Notes under the pieces: generated by a model
Told to the model about the DNA's origin: nothing
The model's database searches: none
Seen by the model: the letters and a program-made list of their open reading frames with translations, nothing else
Shown: in pieces, positions 7,935 through 16,077 of the stretch
How the letters are laid out: every line of letters starts with the position of its first letter
Position numbering within the stretch: the stretch's first letter is position 1
Translations under genes and position numbers: made by a program
NCBI GenBank assembly: GCA_900554335.1
Contig: USGT01000008.1
Span: forward strand, 1 to 48,420
DNA: 48,420 nucleotides
From: an uncultured Oscillospiraceae bacterium
Lineage (GTDB): Bacteria > Bacillota > Clostridia > Oscillospirales > Acutalibacteraceae
Direction: 5' to 3'

Positions 7935-8597
7935 ATGAATTTTAATTTTAAAAAAGCATTTATTTCAGGGGTTTTGTCAGCGGGAATTATTCTTTCTTCG
8001 CCTTTAGCGGTTTTCGCTTCTGGCAAGCGCTCGCAAGAAAAGAAACCCTTCAAAGAAACTCACGAAAGGGAAGCTCTGGTAAGATGTGAAATGATAAACA
8101 CCGGCAGAACCGTTGAGTCAAGGCAATTCAAAGGCTTTAATTTCCCGGGAGGCAAAATCATTTTGCCTAAAGCAACTTGCATAAAATTTGGTGCTTTTTC
8201 AGAATGTGCAAGTTTAACTAAAGTTTACATGCCTGTTGTTGAAGAAATTGGCTGGTTTGCATTTATGAGCTGCTCGTATTTGAAAGAGGTTATAATGCCT
8301 AATGTTAAAGAAATTTCCTGCAGCGCGTTTTTTGATTGCCCAAGTTTAGAAGAAATTGACCTTAGAAAGATTGAAAAAATTAGCGATAGTGCGTTTTTAG
8401 GGTGCAGAAATCTAAAAAAAGTTGTTATTTCAGACGACGTTGCTGTCGTTGCTAAGGATGCTTTTGACAGTTGCAGCGATGAATTAAGGATTGTATACAA
8501 AGGCTTGTCGCTGAGTAAAGAAGAATTTTTCAAGATGTTTGAAGGGAATACAGCCCCAGGTATGACTATTGAGGAAGTTAAAAGATTATTTTTATAA
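7935..8597 (+). CDS. Secreted LRR_5 protein, paralogue 5 of 5 (short form)
   Basis: 220 residues, ATG preceded by AGGAGAG. A signal peptide (MNFNFKKAFISGVLSAG..., about 1-29) is followed by Q-E-K-K-P-F-K at 34-40. It then goes almost directly into about five LRR_5 units (about 68-180; A-F-x-x-C-x-x-L). The roughly 150-residue domain between the KPFK motif and the repeats of its four neighbours is missing. The end keeps the family R-I-V-Y-K-G-L-S-L-S-K-E-E-F-F block. It is either a deletion derivative or a minimal functional version. Confidence 0.85.
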   Translation: MNFNFKKAFISGVLSAGIILSSPLAVFASGKRSQEKKPFKETHEREALVRCEMINTGRTVESRQFKGFNFPGGKIILPKATCIKFGAFSECASLTKVYMPVVEEIGWFAFMSCSYLKEVIMPNVKEISCSAFFDCPSLEEIDLRKIEKISDSAFLGCRNLKKVVISDDVAVVAKDAFDSCSDELRIVYKGLSLSKEEFFKMFEGNTAPGMTIEEVKRLFL

Positions 8598-8606
8598 AAC
8601 AAAATT

Positions 8607-8640
8607 AAAGGCCGCCGATTTTTTCGGCAGCTTTTTTATT
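8607..8640. terminator. Bidirectional terminator between the LRR array and ribF
   Basis: GGCCGCCGA (8610-8618) pairs with TCGGCAGCT (8624-8632) with one C.A mismatch and a T5 loop, followed by TTTTTATTT. On the minus strand it is followed by TTTAATTTTG and overlaps the ribF stop codon (8636-8638), so it can end both convergent transcripts. Confidence 0.75.
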
Positions 8641-9178
8641 TAGAAAGCATATTTTGCGCTGAAATTGTGTCGTTTTCCGCAAGCGCTTTTCTTATTCTTG
8701 AAGAGCTTATCGGCCCGGATTTATAAAGCACGGGCTTGACTATCCGGGCTTTAATTCCAAAGTCAAGGCAGAGGCTTTTAAGTTGGTTTGCGTCTCCTGT
8801 TCCGCCTTTCCCGAAATGATAGTTAAAACCGCAAATAGCGCATTTAGCATTTAGCTTTTCTTTTAAAATATTTCTCACAAATTGTTTCGGAGTTAAATCT
8901 TTAATTTCTTCAAAATTAATTAAATAAAGAATTTTTATGCCAAGGCTTTCAAAGATTTTTTCTTTGGTTTCATTGTCGGTTATTTGATATTCGTTAATGT
9001 CATAAAGAATAGATCTCGGGCTTTTTTGGAACGTGAAAACCGCGGGCACAAGCCCGAAAGCCTCGAAGCTTGCAGCCTCTTCAATAACAGCTTTGTGGCC
9101 TTTATGCACACCATCGAAATACCCGAGTGCAACGCTCAGCGGAAAGGCCTGTTTGTTTAAAGAATTATAAATTTTCAT
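8636..9178 (-). CDS. ribF: FAD synthetase domain of RibF, lacking the riboflavin kinase domain
   Basis: 180 residues, matching only the N-terminal adenylyltransferase half of bacterial RibF, which is normally about 300 residues. The nucleotidyltransferase motif G-Y-F-D-G-V-H-K-G-H is at about 19-28, F-N-Y-H-F-G-K in the middle, and I-S-S-S-R-I-R near the end. In full-length RibF the riboflavin kinase (flavokinase) domain begins right after the segment following SSSRIR; here a stop codon and terminator occupy that position. The product could adenylate FMN to FAD but not make FMN. It is the last gene after truB (68-bp gap). Truncation or a genuine stand-alone enzyme are both possible. Confidence 0.85.
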   Translation of the reverse strand: MKIYNSLNKQAFPLSVALGYFDGVHKGHKAVIEEAASFEAFGLVPAVFTFQKSPRSILYDINEYQITDNETKEKIFESLGIKILYLINFEEIKDLTPKQFVRNILKEKLNAKCAICGFNYHFGKGGTGDANQLKSLCLDFGIKARIVKPVLYKSGPISSSRIRKALAENDTISAQNMLSK

Positions 9179-9246
9179 ATTTCACCTGACCTTCCACCTA
9201 AACTTTCACTATATACGATTATATTCGAGAATTTAAAATTTTATTA

Positions 9247-10143
9247 CTAATTTTCTGCTTTTAAATATCTAATTACTTTTTCAGAAGAATCAAATTTGCC
9301 AAGGCCTATGAACTTTTTATCTTCATAGATTTTAATAATTTCATCGTTTTTGAATTCTTCACTGATATTAAGTAATTCAGTTTTCAGCGCGATTCCGTTT
9401 CTGAACATTCTTGCTTGATCTTCGCTTACGCATACCGAGCGGTTGCTTTTGAAAAGCCTGTCGGTTGGAAGCACAAGATTTTCAATTATTTCGTTTAATT
9501 CCATGTTTTTGATTTTTTCAAGCGCTATGCTTTCTTCTAATCTAAAAGAGTTCGATAAAGTTCTTGTGAGCTCGCCCATGCAGGCTCCCGTGCCCAAAGC
9601 TGCGCCAATTTCATGGCAAAGAGAGCGAATGTAAGTTCCTTTTGAACACAAAATTTTGAGTTTAGCAGTTTGTTTTTCTTCGTTAAAATCCAAAATTTCA
9701 AGGTTTTTTATTTCAACTTTTCTCGCTTCTCTTTCAATTTCTTTGCCCTTCCTTGCTAGGTCGCAAAGTTTCACGCCGTTTTTCTTTATCGCTGAAAACA
9801 TGGGCGGAACCTGCATTATTTCACCCGTGAATTTCGGCAAAATTTCGGCCAGATTTTCCCTTGAAATGTTTGCTTCTTTTCTCCCAGTTTCTTCGCCGAA
9901 AATGTCCCATGTTGTGGTCGTTAAACCGAAAATTATTTCGGCGATGTATTCCTTTTCATTTTCTTCAGTGAAAATTTGAAATTTAGCGGTTGAGCCTAGC
10001 AAAATAGGCAAAACGCCCGTTGCCATTGGATCGAGCGTTCCCATGTGGCCGATTTTTTTCTGGCCAAGTTTTTTTCTTAATATTGCGATTACGTCAAATG
10101 AAGTGTGATTTTTCGGCTTGTTTACTACGATAATTCCGTTCAT
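9247..10143 (-). CDS. truB: tRNA pseudouridine-55 synthase TruB
   Basis: 298 residues, normal length. It converts U55 of the tRNA T-arm to pseudouridine. It opens with G-I-I-V-V-N-K-P. The catalytic motif G-H-M-G-T-L-D-P-M-A-T-G-V-L has its Asp at about residue 39. The K-G-T-Y-I-R-S-L motif is in the middle and a short PUA-like tail follows. One base separates its start from the stop of nrnA, typical of translational coupling in this operon. Confidence 0.95.
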   Translation of the reverse strand: MNGIIVVNKPKNHTSFDVIAILRKKLGQKKIGHMGTLDPMATGVLPILLGSTAKFQIFTEENEKEYIAEIIFGLTTTTWDIFGEETGRKEANISRENLAEILPKFTGEIMQVPPMFSAIKKNGVKLCDLARKGKEIEREARKVEIKNLEILDFNEEKQTAKLKILCSKGTYIRSLCHEIGAALGTGACMGELTRTLSNSFRLEESIALEKIKNMELNEIIENLVLPTDRLFKSNRSVCVSEDQARMFRNGIALKTELLNISEEFKNDEIIKIYEDKKFIGLGKFDSSEKVIRYLKAEN

Positions 10144-10144
10144 T

Positions 10145-11092
10145 TTACCATCCTGTTTGATTTTTTACGGCGTTTGAAATTCTGCTTTTAATTTCCTCCA
10201 AAGGGCCTTCAATGCTAAACCCAGAGGCTTTAAAATGCCCGCCACCGCCAAAAACCGAAGCAAGTTTAGTTGCGTTGTTGTTGCCGGTTGTTCTGATTGA
10301 AACTTTGTAACTTCCGGGAGCCTTTTCGCGCATCGTTAGGCCGATTCTAACGCCTTCAATTTTTATCGGCAAAGAGGCAATCCCGTCGCATTCTTCTTCA
10401 GTTATGCCATTTTCGGCCATTTCGTCAAGCGTAACGAAAGTAATCGCGCATTTGCCGCCGAATAAATACTCAAGATTTTTATAAAGAATTTTTTCAAGCT
10501 GAAGCTGCTTTTTGGATTTAACTGTGAAAAGTTTTTCATTGATAGCCGAGGTGTTAAGCCCGAATTTCATCAGCTCGGAAGCAATTTGGTGGGATTTATA
10601 AGTCGTGTTTGAATATTTAAAGCAGCCTGTGTCGCTTGAAATGCCAATGTAAAGCCCTTCCACGATTTCGTTATCAAGCGGAATATTAAGCGCTTTTATA
10701 ATGTCGTAAATTATCTCAGCAGTAGCCGCAGCCTCGGCATCAACATAGTTGATAGGAGCAAAGCCACGGTTTGAAACATGGTGATCGATGCAAAGGTCGA
10801 TTTTAGAGGCGTATTTTTCGAGCGAAGGGTGCACAAGAGAGCTGCTTGCAAGGTCAACCGAAACGATGTAATCCGGCTCGAACTCTTGAGGAATAACGTA
10901 ATTTTCCATGAATTTGAATTTTTCAGGCATGTCTTTTGCAATTTTAACTGCCGCTTTTTTGCCCATTTTTTGAAGCACGTGGCCAAGAACAAAAGCCGAA
11001 CCCAGGGCGTCTCCGTCAGGGTACATGTGAGAAATTATATAAACATTATCAATGCTTTTGAGCGCTTGAATGAGTTTATCTAAAGAATTCAA
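10145..11092 (-). CDS. nrnA: DHH/DHHA1 phosphoesterase, NrnA-type nanoRNase/pAp phosphatase
   Basis: 315 residues, full family length. DHH-domain motifs are M-Y-P-D-G-D-A-L-G-S near 19-28, D-L-A in the middle, D-H-H at about 104-106 and S-S-D-T-G near 152-156. The C-terminal DHHA1 motif G-G-G-G-H-F-K-A-S-G-F binds substrate. NrnA degrades 2-5 nt RNA and dephosphorylates pAp. Its position between rbfA and truB is the standard Firmicute order. Confidence 0.93.
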   Translation of the reverse strand: MNSLDKLIQALKSIDNVYIISHMYPDGDALGSAFVLGHVLQKMGKKAAVKIAKDMPEKFKFMENYVIPQEFEPDYIVSVDLASSSLVHPSLEKYASKIDLCIDHHVSNRGFAPINYVDAEAAATAEIIYDIIKALNIPLDNEIVEGLYIGISSDTGCFKYSNTTYKSHQIASELMKFGLNTSAINEKLFTVKSKKQLQLEKILYKNLEYLFGGKCAITFVTLDEMAENGITEEECDGIASLPIKIEGVRIGLTMREKAPGSYKVSIRTTGNNNATKLASVFGGGGHFKASGFSIEGPLEEIKSRISNAVKNQTGW

Positions 11093-11095
11093 TTT

Positions 11096-11467
11096 TCAAA
11101 TTCCTCCTTCATCGGGCGCAGGAGCGGTTTTGCTGATTTCGTTTATTTTTTTGAGGATATTTGCGCCTTGCTCGGCTGAATTCGTTGCAATGAAAACGAG
11201 GCTCGGAACATACCTGAGGCTCAGGCGGTCACCAAGGCTTTTTCTAATGAACCCCGAAGCGTTTTGAAGGCATTTCACGGCCGAAACCGCAAAATCATAT
11301 CCTTCAAGCGCGCTTATGAACACTCTGCAACTGGAATTTTTCTTTGTCACTTCAATTTTAGCAATCGAAATGAACCCCTTGCTCAGCCGCGGGTCTTTGA
11401 GCTCTCTGATTATTGCCGAGAGCTCTCTTTTTATGCTTTCTGAGTTGTGCTGTTTAGTGTAATTCAT
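11096..11467 (-). CDS. rbfA: 30S ribosome-binding factor RbfA
   Basis: 123 residues. It helps late 16S processing and 30S maturation. Family signatures are the early R-E-L-S-A-I-I-R-E-L-K-D-P-R and the central C-R-V-F-I-S-A segment, then a helix ending in R-L-S-L-R-Y-V-P-S-L-V-F. It sits 21 bp after infB and 3 bp before nrnA. It has a normal length and a KH-type fold. Confidence 0.95.
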   Translation of the reverse strand: MNYTKQHNSESIKRELSAIIRELKDPRLSKGFISIAKIEVTKKNSSCRVFISALEGYDFAVSAVKCLQNASGFIRKSLGDRLSLRYVPSLVFIATNSAEQGANILKKINEISKTAPAPDEGGI

Positions 11468-11488
11468 TTTCCTGCTCCTTTAAAGTGC

Positions 11489-13807
11489 CTAGTCTCTGTA
11501 TTCTTCCATAACGAAAGCTTCGAAAATATCCCCGATTTTAATATCATTAAAGTTCACGAGGCCTATTCCGCATTCGTAGCCTTGCATTACTTCTTTAACG
11601 TCGTCTTTAAATCTCTTGAGCGAAGCAATTTCACTTTCGCAAACGATTATGCCGTCACGAACAACCCTGATTTTTGAATTCCTTGTTATTTTTCCGCTTA
11701 AAACATGGCACCCTGCAATTGTTCCAATGCTTGAAATCTTGTAAGTTTCGCGGCATTCGGCTCTTCCAAGGTCAACTTCTCTTACTTTTGGTGCGAGCAT
11801 ACCTTTCATTGCGCTTGTGATTTCTTCAATGCATTCGTAAATTACTCTGTAAAGCCTGATGTCAACGCCTTCTCTTTCAGCTGATTCTTGCGCTGCGGGT
11901 TCTGGCCTTACGTTAAAGCCAACTATGATGGCATTCGAAGCATTTGCGAGCATAACGTCGGATTCATTTACAGCTCCCACTGCGCCGTGAATTATGTGAA
12001 CTCTTACTTCATTGTTTGAAATTTTCTCCAAAGACTGTTTAACAGCTTCAACCGAGCCTTGAACGTCGCCTTTAACAATGATTTTAAGTTCTTTAACGTC
12101 GCCGAGTTGCATTTGATCAAAAAGATTATCAAGTGTAACTTTGTTTTGGCTGTTAAAGATTTCTTCTTTTTTGATGGTTCTTCTTTGTTCAACGAGCTGC
12201 TTTGCGAGCTTTTCGTTTGAAACGGCGTTAACGGTGTCTCCGCCGGTTGGAACTGTGTCAAGACCGGTTATTTCAACAGGAACTGAAGGGCCGGCTTTTT
12301 TGATTCTTTCGCCTTTGTCGTTTGTCATTGCACGGACGCGGCCGAATGCTGTTCCTGCAACTATTGTGTCGCCGGTGTTTAAAGTTCCGTTTTGAACCAA
12401 AATCGTGGCGATTGGGCCTCTTCCTTTATCAAGGCGTGCTTCAATTACTGTTCCTTTTGCTGCGCGGTTCGGGTTTGCTTTAAGCTCTTTAACTTCAGCA
12501 ACTAAAAGAACCATTTCAAGAAGTTCGTCTATGCCTTCTTTTTTCTTTGCAGAAACTCTAAGGCAAGGCACATCGCCGCCCCATTCTTCAGGCACAATGC
12601 CGTATTCCGTCAATTGTTGGAGCACTTTTTCAGGGTTTGCGCCTTCTTTATCCATTTTGTTTATTGCAACTATAATCGAAACTTGAGCGGCTTTTGCGTG
12701 GTTAATTGCTTCCACGGTTTGAGGTTTAATTCCGTCGTCTGCAGCAACTACTAAGATCGCAATGTCCGTTACTTGAGCGCCTCTTGCGCGCATTGTTGTG
12801 AAGGCTTCGTGGCCTGGAGTATCAAGGAAGGTTATGTCGCTTCCTTTTATTGAAATTCTGTAAGCACCGATGTGCTGAGTGATTCCGCCGGCTTCAGTTG
12901 AGGTTACGTCAGCGTGGCGAATTGCGTCAAGAAGCGAAGTTTTGCCGTGGTCAACGTGACCCATAACAACTACTACAGGTGCTCTTGGAACTAAATCTTC
13001 TTCTTTGTCTTCGTGCGAATCGATGATCATTTCTTCAATTGAAACGGTTTGTTCTTTTTCGATTTTAGCGTGGAATTCCATTGCAACGAGGCTTGCAGTG
13101 TCGAAGTCTATGACGTCGTTTATTGAAGCCATAACGCCAAGAAGCATCAATTTTTTGATTACTTCTGCAGCAGTTGCTTTAAGGCGAGAGGCAAGCTCTC
13201 CGACGGTTATTTCGTCAGGAATTGAAACTGTTAAAGGTTTTGCTTTTCTTTCTTCAGCTATGCGGCGAAGTCTCTCGGCTTCGGTTTCTCTTTTCGCGCC
13301 TTTTCTGCCTCTTTGCTGAGATTTTTGATTAATTTTTTGCTTATTTGAACTGTTATTGTGTTCTGATTTAACTCTTTCAGAAGCGATTCTGTCGTATTTT
13401 TCGTTGTATTTATCCATGTTAACGTTAACGGTTCTGGTGTTTACGACTCTTTCTTTTCTTTCAGGAGCCTCGGAAGCCGAGCTGCCCGTTAAAATTATTT
13501 TTTCTTTGAATTTATTTTTCGGGGCTTCTTGCTTTTTCTTTTCTTGCGGTTTTTGAGAATGCTGCTTGTTTTGTGCAGGCTTTGCAGCTTCTTTTTTCGT
13601 TTCTTTGGTTAATTTGAAGTATTCATCGAAAGATTTCACTTCGCCTTTTTTGGTGAAGTGCTCAAAAATTATGTTGAGTTCATCTTCGGTGAGGCATGTC
13701 ATGTGCTTTTTTTCTTCACCTAAATAATTTTTTAAAAGTGATATTATATCTTTGCTTGGAATCCCGAAATCTTTTGCAACTTCATGAACTCTGTATTTTT
13801 TAACCAT
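11489..13807 (-). CDS. infB: Translation initiation factor IF-2
   Basis: 772 residues. An N-terminal IF2_N helical module (about 1-55), a long charged low-complexity linker rich in Lys/Glu/Gln, then a second IF2_N segment (P-D-E-I-T-V-G-E-L-A). The GTPase domain has G1 G-H-V-D-H-G-K-T, G3 D-T-P-G-H-E and G4 N-K-M-D. The remaining IF2-specific domains include the fMet-tRNA-binding C2 region near the end. It delivers initiator tRNA to the 30S subunit. The start overlaps the ylxQ stop by 8 bp. Confidence 0.97.
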   Translation of the reverse strand: MVKKYRVHEVAKDFGIPSKDIISLLKNYLGEEKKHMTCLTEDELNIIFEHFTKKGEVKSFDEYFKLTKETKKEAAKPAQNKQHSQKPQEKKKQEAPKNKFKEKIILTGSSASEAPERKERVVNTRTVNVNMDKYNEKYDRIASERVKSEHNNSSNKQKINQKSQQRGRKGAKRETEAERLRRIAEERKAKPLTVSIPDEITVGELASRLKATAAEVIKKLMLLGVMASINDVIDFDTASLVAMEFHAKIEKEQTVSIEEMIIDSHEDKEEDLVPRAPVVVVMGHVDHGKTSLLDAIRHADVTSTEAGGITQHIGAYRISIKGSDITFLDTPGHEAFTTMRARGAQVTDIAILVVAADDGIKPQTVEAINHAKAAQVSIIVAINKMDKEGANPEKVLQQLTEYGIVPEEWGGDVPCLRVSAKKKEGIDELLEMVLLVAEVKELKANPNRAAKGTVIEARLDKGRGPIATILVQNGTLNTGDTIVAGTAFGRVRAMTNDKGERIKKAGPSVPVEITGLDTVPTGGDTVNAVSNEKLAKQLVEQRRTIKKEEIFNSQNKVTLDNLFDQMQLGDVKELKIIVKGDVQGSVEAVKQSLEKISNNEVRVHIIHGAVGAVNESDVMLANASNAIIVGFNVRPEPAAQESAEREGVDIRLYRVIYECIEEITSAMKGMLAPKVREVDLGRAECRETYKISSIGTIAGCHVLSGKITRNSKIRVVRDGIIVCESEIASLKRFKDDVKEVMQGYECGIGLVNFNDIKIGDIFEAFVMEEYRD

Positions 13808-14150
13808 GTAATTCCTCCTTGTGTTGGTGCTTTTTAGTTTGATTTGAGTTTTCTTCTATCATGCTGGTTATTTTTTTCGCGAAATTCGCGTCTTTTATGC
13901 CGAGTATCCCTGATCTTTTATTAACAAGAAAATAAATGTCATCCATAGTGTAGCTTATTTTTAGCGTTTTAACATTATTTTTCTCGCAAAAAAGGTTTAT
14001 TTTTTCGAAAGAAGAATCTGAAACATCGCTGGCAGTTAAAACCAAATTTATGTTTTTTTTGGTGATTCCTTCTTTAACGGCGTCCATGCCCAGGGCCAAA
14101 TTGCCTGATTTTTTCGCAAGGCCTAAAAACGAAAGAAATTTATCGTTCAT
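13800..14150 (-). CDS. ylxQ: L7Ae-family RNA-binding protein YlxQ
   Basis: 116 residues. The L7Ae/L30e fold shows in F-L-G-L-A-K-K-S-G-N-L-A-L-G at the start and in L-V-L-T-A-S-D-V-S in the middle, a kink-turn RNA binder. It is encoded between rnpM and infB, as in most Firmicutes. It overlaps rnpM by 4 bp upstream and infB by 8 bp downstream, so translation is probably coupled. Its precise role is not established. Confidence 0.9.
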   Translation of the reverse strand: MNDKFLSFLGLAKKSGNLALGMDAVKEGITKKNINLVLTASDVSDSSFEKINLFCEKNNVKTLKISYTMDDIYFLVNKRSGILGIKDANFAKKITSMIEENSNQTKKHQHKEELHG

Positions 14151-14428
14151 TTTGCTATTGTCCTTTCGATTTCTTCATAAATTTCGCTTGAAACTTTGCC
14201 TTTAAAGCTTCTTTCCAAGCGCCTGGCTTTTCTTGCTTTTTTCAGGCATTCTTCGTTTTTGCAAATGTAAGCCGAGCGGCCACCGCTTTTGTTTTTCCCT
14301 TCAGAAACTTCAAGCGAATTTTCAGGGCTGCTTTTCGGCGGGCGAGAGACCATAACGAATTTTGATTTTTCGTCTTTTTTCCCGCATCCTATGCAGGTTC
14401 TCAAAGGTAAGCTTTTCAAACTTTTCAT
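14147..14428 (-). CDS. rnpM: YlxR/RnpM, RNase P modulator family
   Basis: 93 residues. It has the YlxR signature R-T-C-I-G-C-G-K near the start (about 11-18), followed by F-V-M-V-S-R and a central G-R-S-A-Y-I-C-K. The family binds RNA, and in Bacillus YlxR (RnpM) modulates RNase P. Between residues 30 and 45 there is a short Ser/Pro-rich insertion (S-R-P-P-K-S-S-P). It lies between nusA and ylxQ. Confidence 0.92.
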   Translation of the reverse strand: MKSLKSLPLRTCIGCGKKDEKSKFVMVSRPPKSSPENSLEVSEGKNKSGGRSAYICKNEECLKKARKARRLERSFKGKVSSEIYEEIERTIAK

Positions 14429-14431
14429 CCC

Positions 14432-15475
14432 CTAAATTTCAGCATTTTCAGGGTGAATGTCTATTTTGTATCCCGTGAGCCTTGCTGCCAAACGCACGTT
14501 TTGGCCGTGGTTTCCAATGGCAAGCGAAAGTTGGTTTTCGGGAACGATAACCTTGCAAGTGTTTGGCACTTCTTCGTCTATTATCGTGCTTATTACCTGC
14601 GCAGGAGCAAGCGCTGAAGCAATGAATTCTTCGGGGTTTTCTTTGTATCTAACGAGGTCGATTCTTTCTCCGCCGAGTTCATTTGTTATAATGTTTATTC
14701 TGTCGCGGTTAGCTCCTATGCATGAACCGATTGCATCAACGTTTTCGTCGTGGCTCAAAAGCGCAACTTTGCTTCTGGAACCCGCTTCTCTTGAAATTGA
14801 TTTAATTTCGATTATTCCCTCAGCAATTTCAGGAATTTCGCTTTCAAGCAGTTTTCTCAAAAAGTTCGGGTGAGTTCTTGAAATTAAGATTTTCGGGCCT
14901 TTTTCAGTTGACCTTACTTCCGAAATATAAACTTTAATGTGGTCGCCTTCTTTAACGTTTTCGGTGCCGATTTGTTCGCTTTGCGGAAGAGTTGATTCAG
15001 CTTTGCCGATTCTTAGTGTGAAAGCGCCAGTTTTTTCGTCTATTCTTTCGATGAGAGCGCTTGTGATTGTGTTTTGTTTATCTTGAAACTCTTGAGTGAG
15101 CCTTGATTTTTCGCCGTCTTTGATGCCTTGCCTGATGATATTTCTTGCAGTTTGAGCGGCAATTCGGCCGAACTCTTTTGTTTCGAGTTTTATTGCAATT
15201 TGGTCGCCGATTTCTGCGCCTTTTTTAATAGCAAGGGCATCTTTGAGCGAAATTTCTTTGCCTGGGTTTTCAACTTCGTCAACAACCGTTTTCATTAAAT
15301 TAACTTCGAAAACTCCTGATTTCGCATTGAAGTTTACCGTTACTTCTTCGTTTCCGCCGTAGTTATTTTTGCAAGCGGTGACGATTGCTTTAACGATTTT
15401 TTCAAGCATGTAATCCATTGGAATGCCGCGTTCTTTTTCAAGAAGCTTGAGCGCTTCGAAAATTTCCATGTTCAT
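14432..15475 (-). CDS. nusA: Transcription termination/antitermination factor NusA
   Basis: 347 residues, the usual length for Firmicute NusA without acidic repeats. An N-terminal RNA polymerase-binding domain (about 1-130), an S1 domain (about 135-200, with T-E-K-G-P-K-I-L-I-S-R-T-H), and KH1/KH2 domains (K-V-A-L-L-S-H-D, then V-P-E-N-Q-L-S-L-A-I-G-N-H-G-Q-N-V-R-L-A-A-R-L-T). It binds RNA polymerase and nascent RNA and controls pausing and termination. It follows rimP by 3 bp. Confidence 0.97.
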   Translation of the reverse strand: MNMEIFEALKLLEKERGIPMDYMLEKIVKAIVTACKNNYGGNEEVTVNFNAKSGVFEVNLMKTVVDEVENPGKEISLKDALAIKKGAEIGDQIAIKLETKEFGRIAAQTARNIIRQGIKDGEKSRLTQEFQDKQNTITSALIERIDEKTGAFTLRIGKAESTLPQSEQIGTENVKEGDHIKVYISEVRSTEKGPKILISRTHPNFLRKLLESEIPEIAEGIIEIKSISREAGSRSKVALLSHDENVDAIGSCIGANRDRINIITNELGGERIDLVRYKENPEEFIASALAPAQVISTIIDEEVPNTCKVIVPENQLSLAIGNHGQNVRLAARLTGYKIDIHPENAEI

Positions 15476-15478
15476 TTT

Positions 15479-15958
15479 TTAGTTTCTCTCCTCTAGCATT
15501 TTTAAGTTGATTTTTGCGATATTCTTTCGTGGCAATTCAAAAATTTGCTCTTCTGTTTCTATTTTTACCGTTTCTTTGCCAAAAGAATGCAATTTGCCGC
15601 AAATATTTTTATTTTTGTTTTCATCCGGGCGAATTAGCTGAGCATTTACTTCGCTGCCAATATATTTTTCAAAGTGAGCGTCCGAAGAAAGCTCCCTTTC
15701 AATTCCCGGCGAGCAAACTTCCAAGCAATATGAAACGTCGATAGGGTCAAGAATATCCAAAGGTTCGTCTAGCTTTCTGCTCATGTTTTCGCAGTCTTCA
15801 AGCGTTATGCCTTCAGGCTTATCAATGAAAACTCTTAAATAAAAATTCGAGCCTTCTTTTAAAAATTTTACGTCCCAAAGCTCAAGCCCAAGCTCTTTTG
15901 CAATCGGTAACGCAATTTCAGTAACAGCTTCTGCAACTGATTTTTTCGCTTTTGACAT
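15479..15958 (-). CDS. rimP: Ribosome maturation factor RimP
   Basis: 159 residues. It is required for 30S maturation. Family hallmarks are G-L-E-L-W-D-V-K-F-L-K-E-G-S, L-R-V-F-I-D-K-P-E-G-I and the central Y-x-L-E-V-C-S-P-G-I-E-R-x-L. It is the first gene of the nusA operon, preceded by GGAGGG, a leader hairpin (15982-16006) and a strong promoter containing a palindrome (16039-16067). Confidence 0.95.
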   Translation of the reverse strand: MSKAKKSVAEAVTEIALPIAKELGLELWDVKFLKEGSNFYLRVFIDKPEGITLEDCENMSRKLDEPLDILDPIDVSYCLEVCSPGIERELSSDAHFEKYIGSEVNAQLIRPDENKNKNICGKLHSFGKETVKIETEEQIFELPRKNIAKINLKMLEERN

Positions 15959-15981
15959 TTAATCCCTCCAAAATATAGATA

Positions 15982-16006
15982 AAAGAGCGGGACAACCCCA
16001 CTCTTT
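15982..16006 (-). promoter_or_regulatory. Hairpin in the rimP-nusA leader
   Basis: AAAGAGCGGG (15982-15991) pairs with CCCACTCTTT (15997-16006), 10 bp including one G-T, loop of 5. It lies between the nusA-operon promoter and the rimP ribosome site. The run after it on the minus strand is TATCTATATTTT, so it could be a weak attenuator, or could stop transcripts arriving from the phage module. Confidence 0.55.
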
Positions 16007-16038
16007 CTAACTCATAGAAATTACCTAAACTCCTAAGC

Positions 16039-16067
16039 ATTTTATCATACTAGTATGAGTAAGTCAA
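16039..16067 (-). promoter_or_regulatory. Promoter of the rimP-nusA-infB operon with a palindrome in its spacer
   Basis: On the minus strand: -35 TTGACT (16062-16067), 17-base spacer, -10 TAAAAT (16039-16044). The spacer contains a perfect 14-bp palindrome, TCATACTAGTATGA (16045-16058), directly abutting the -10, a typical place for a repressor operator. Confidence 0.75.
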
Positions 16068-16077
16068 TACTAATAAA

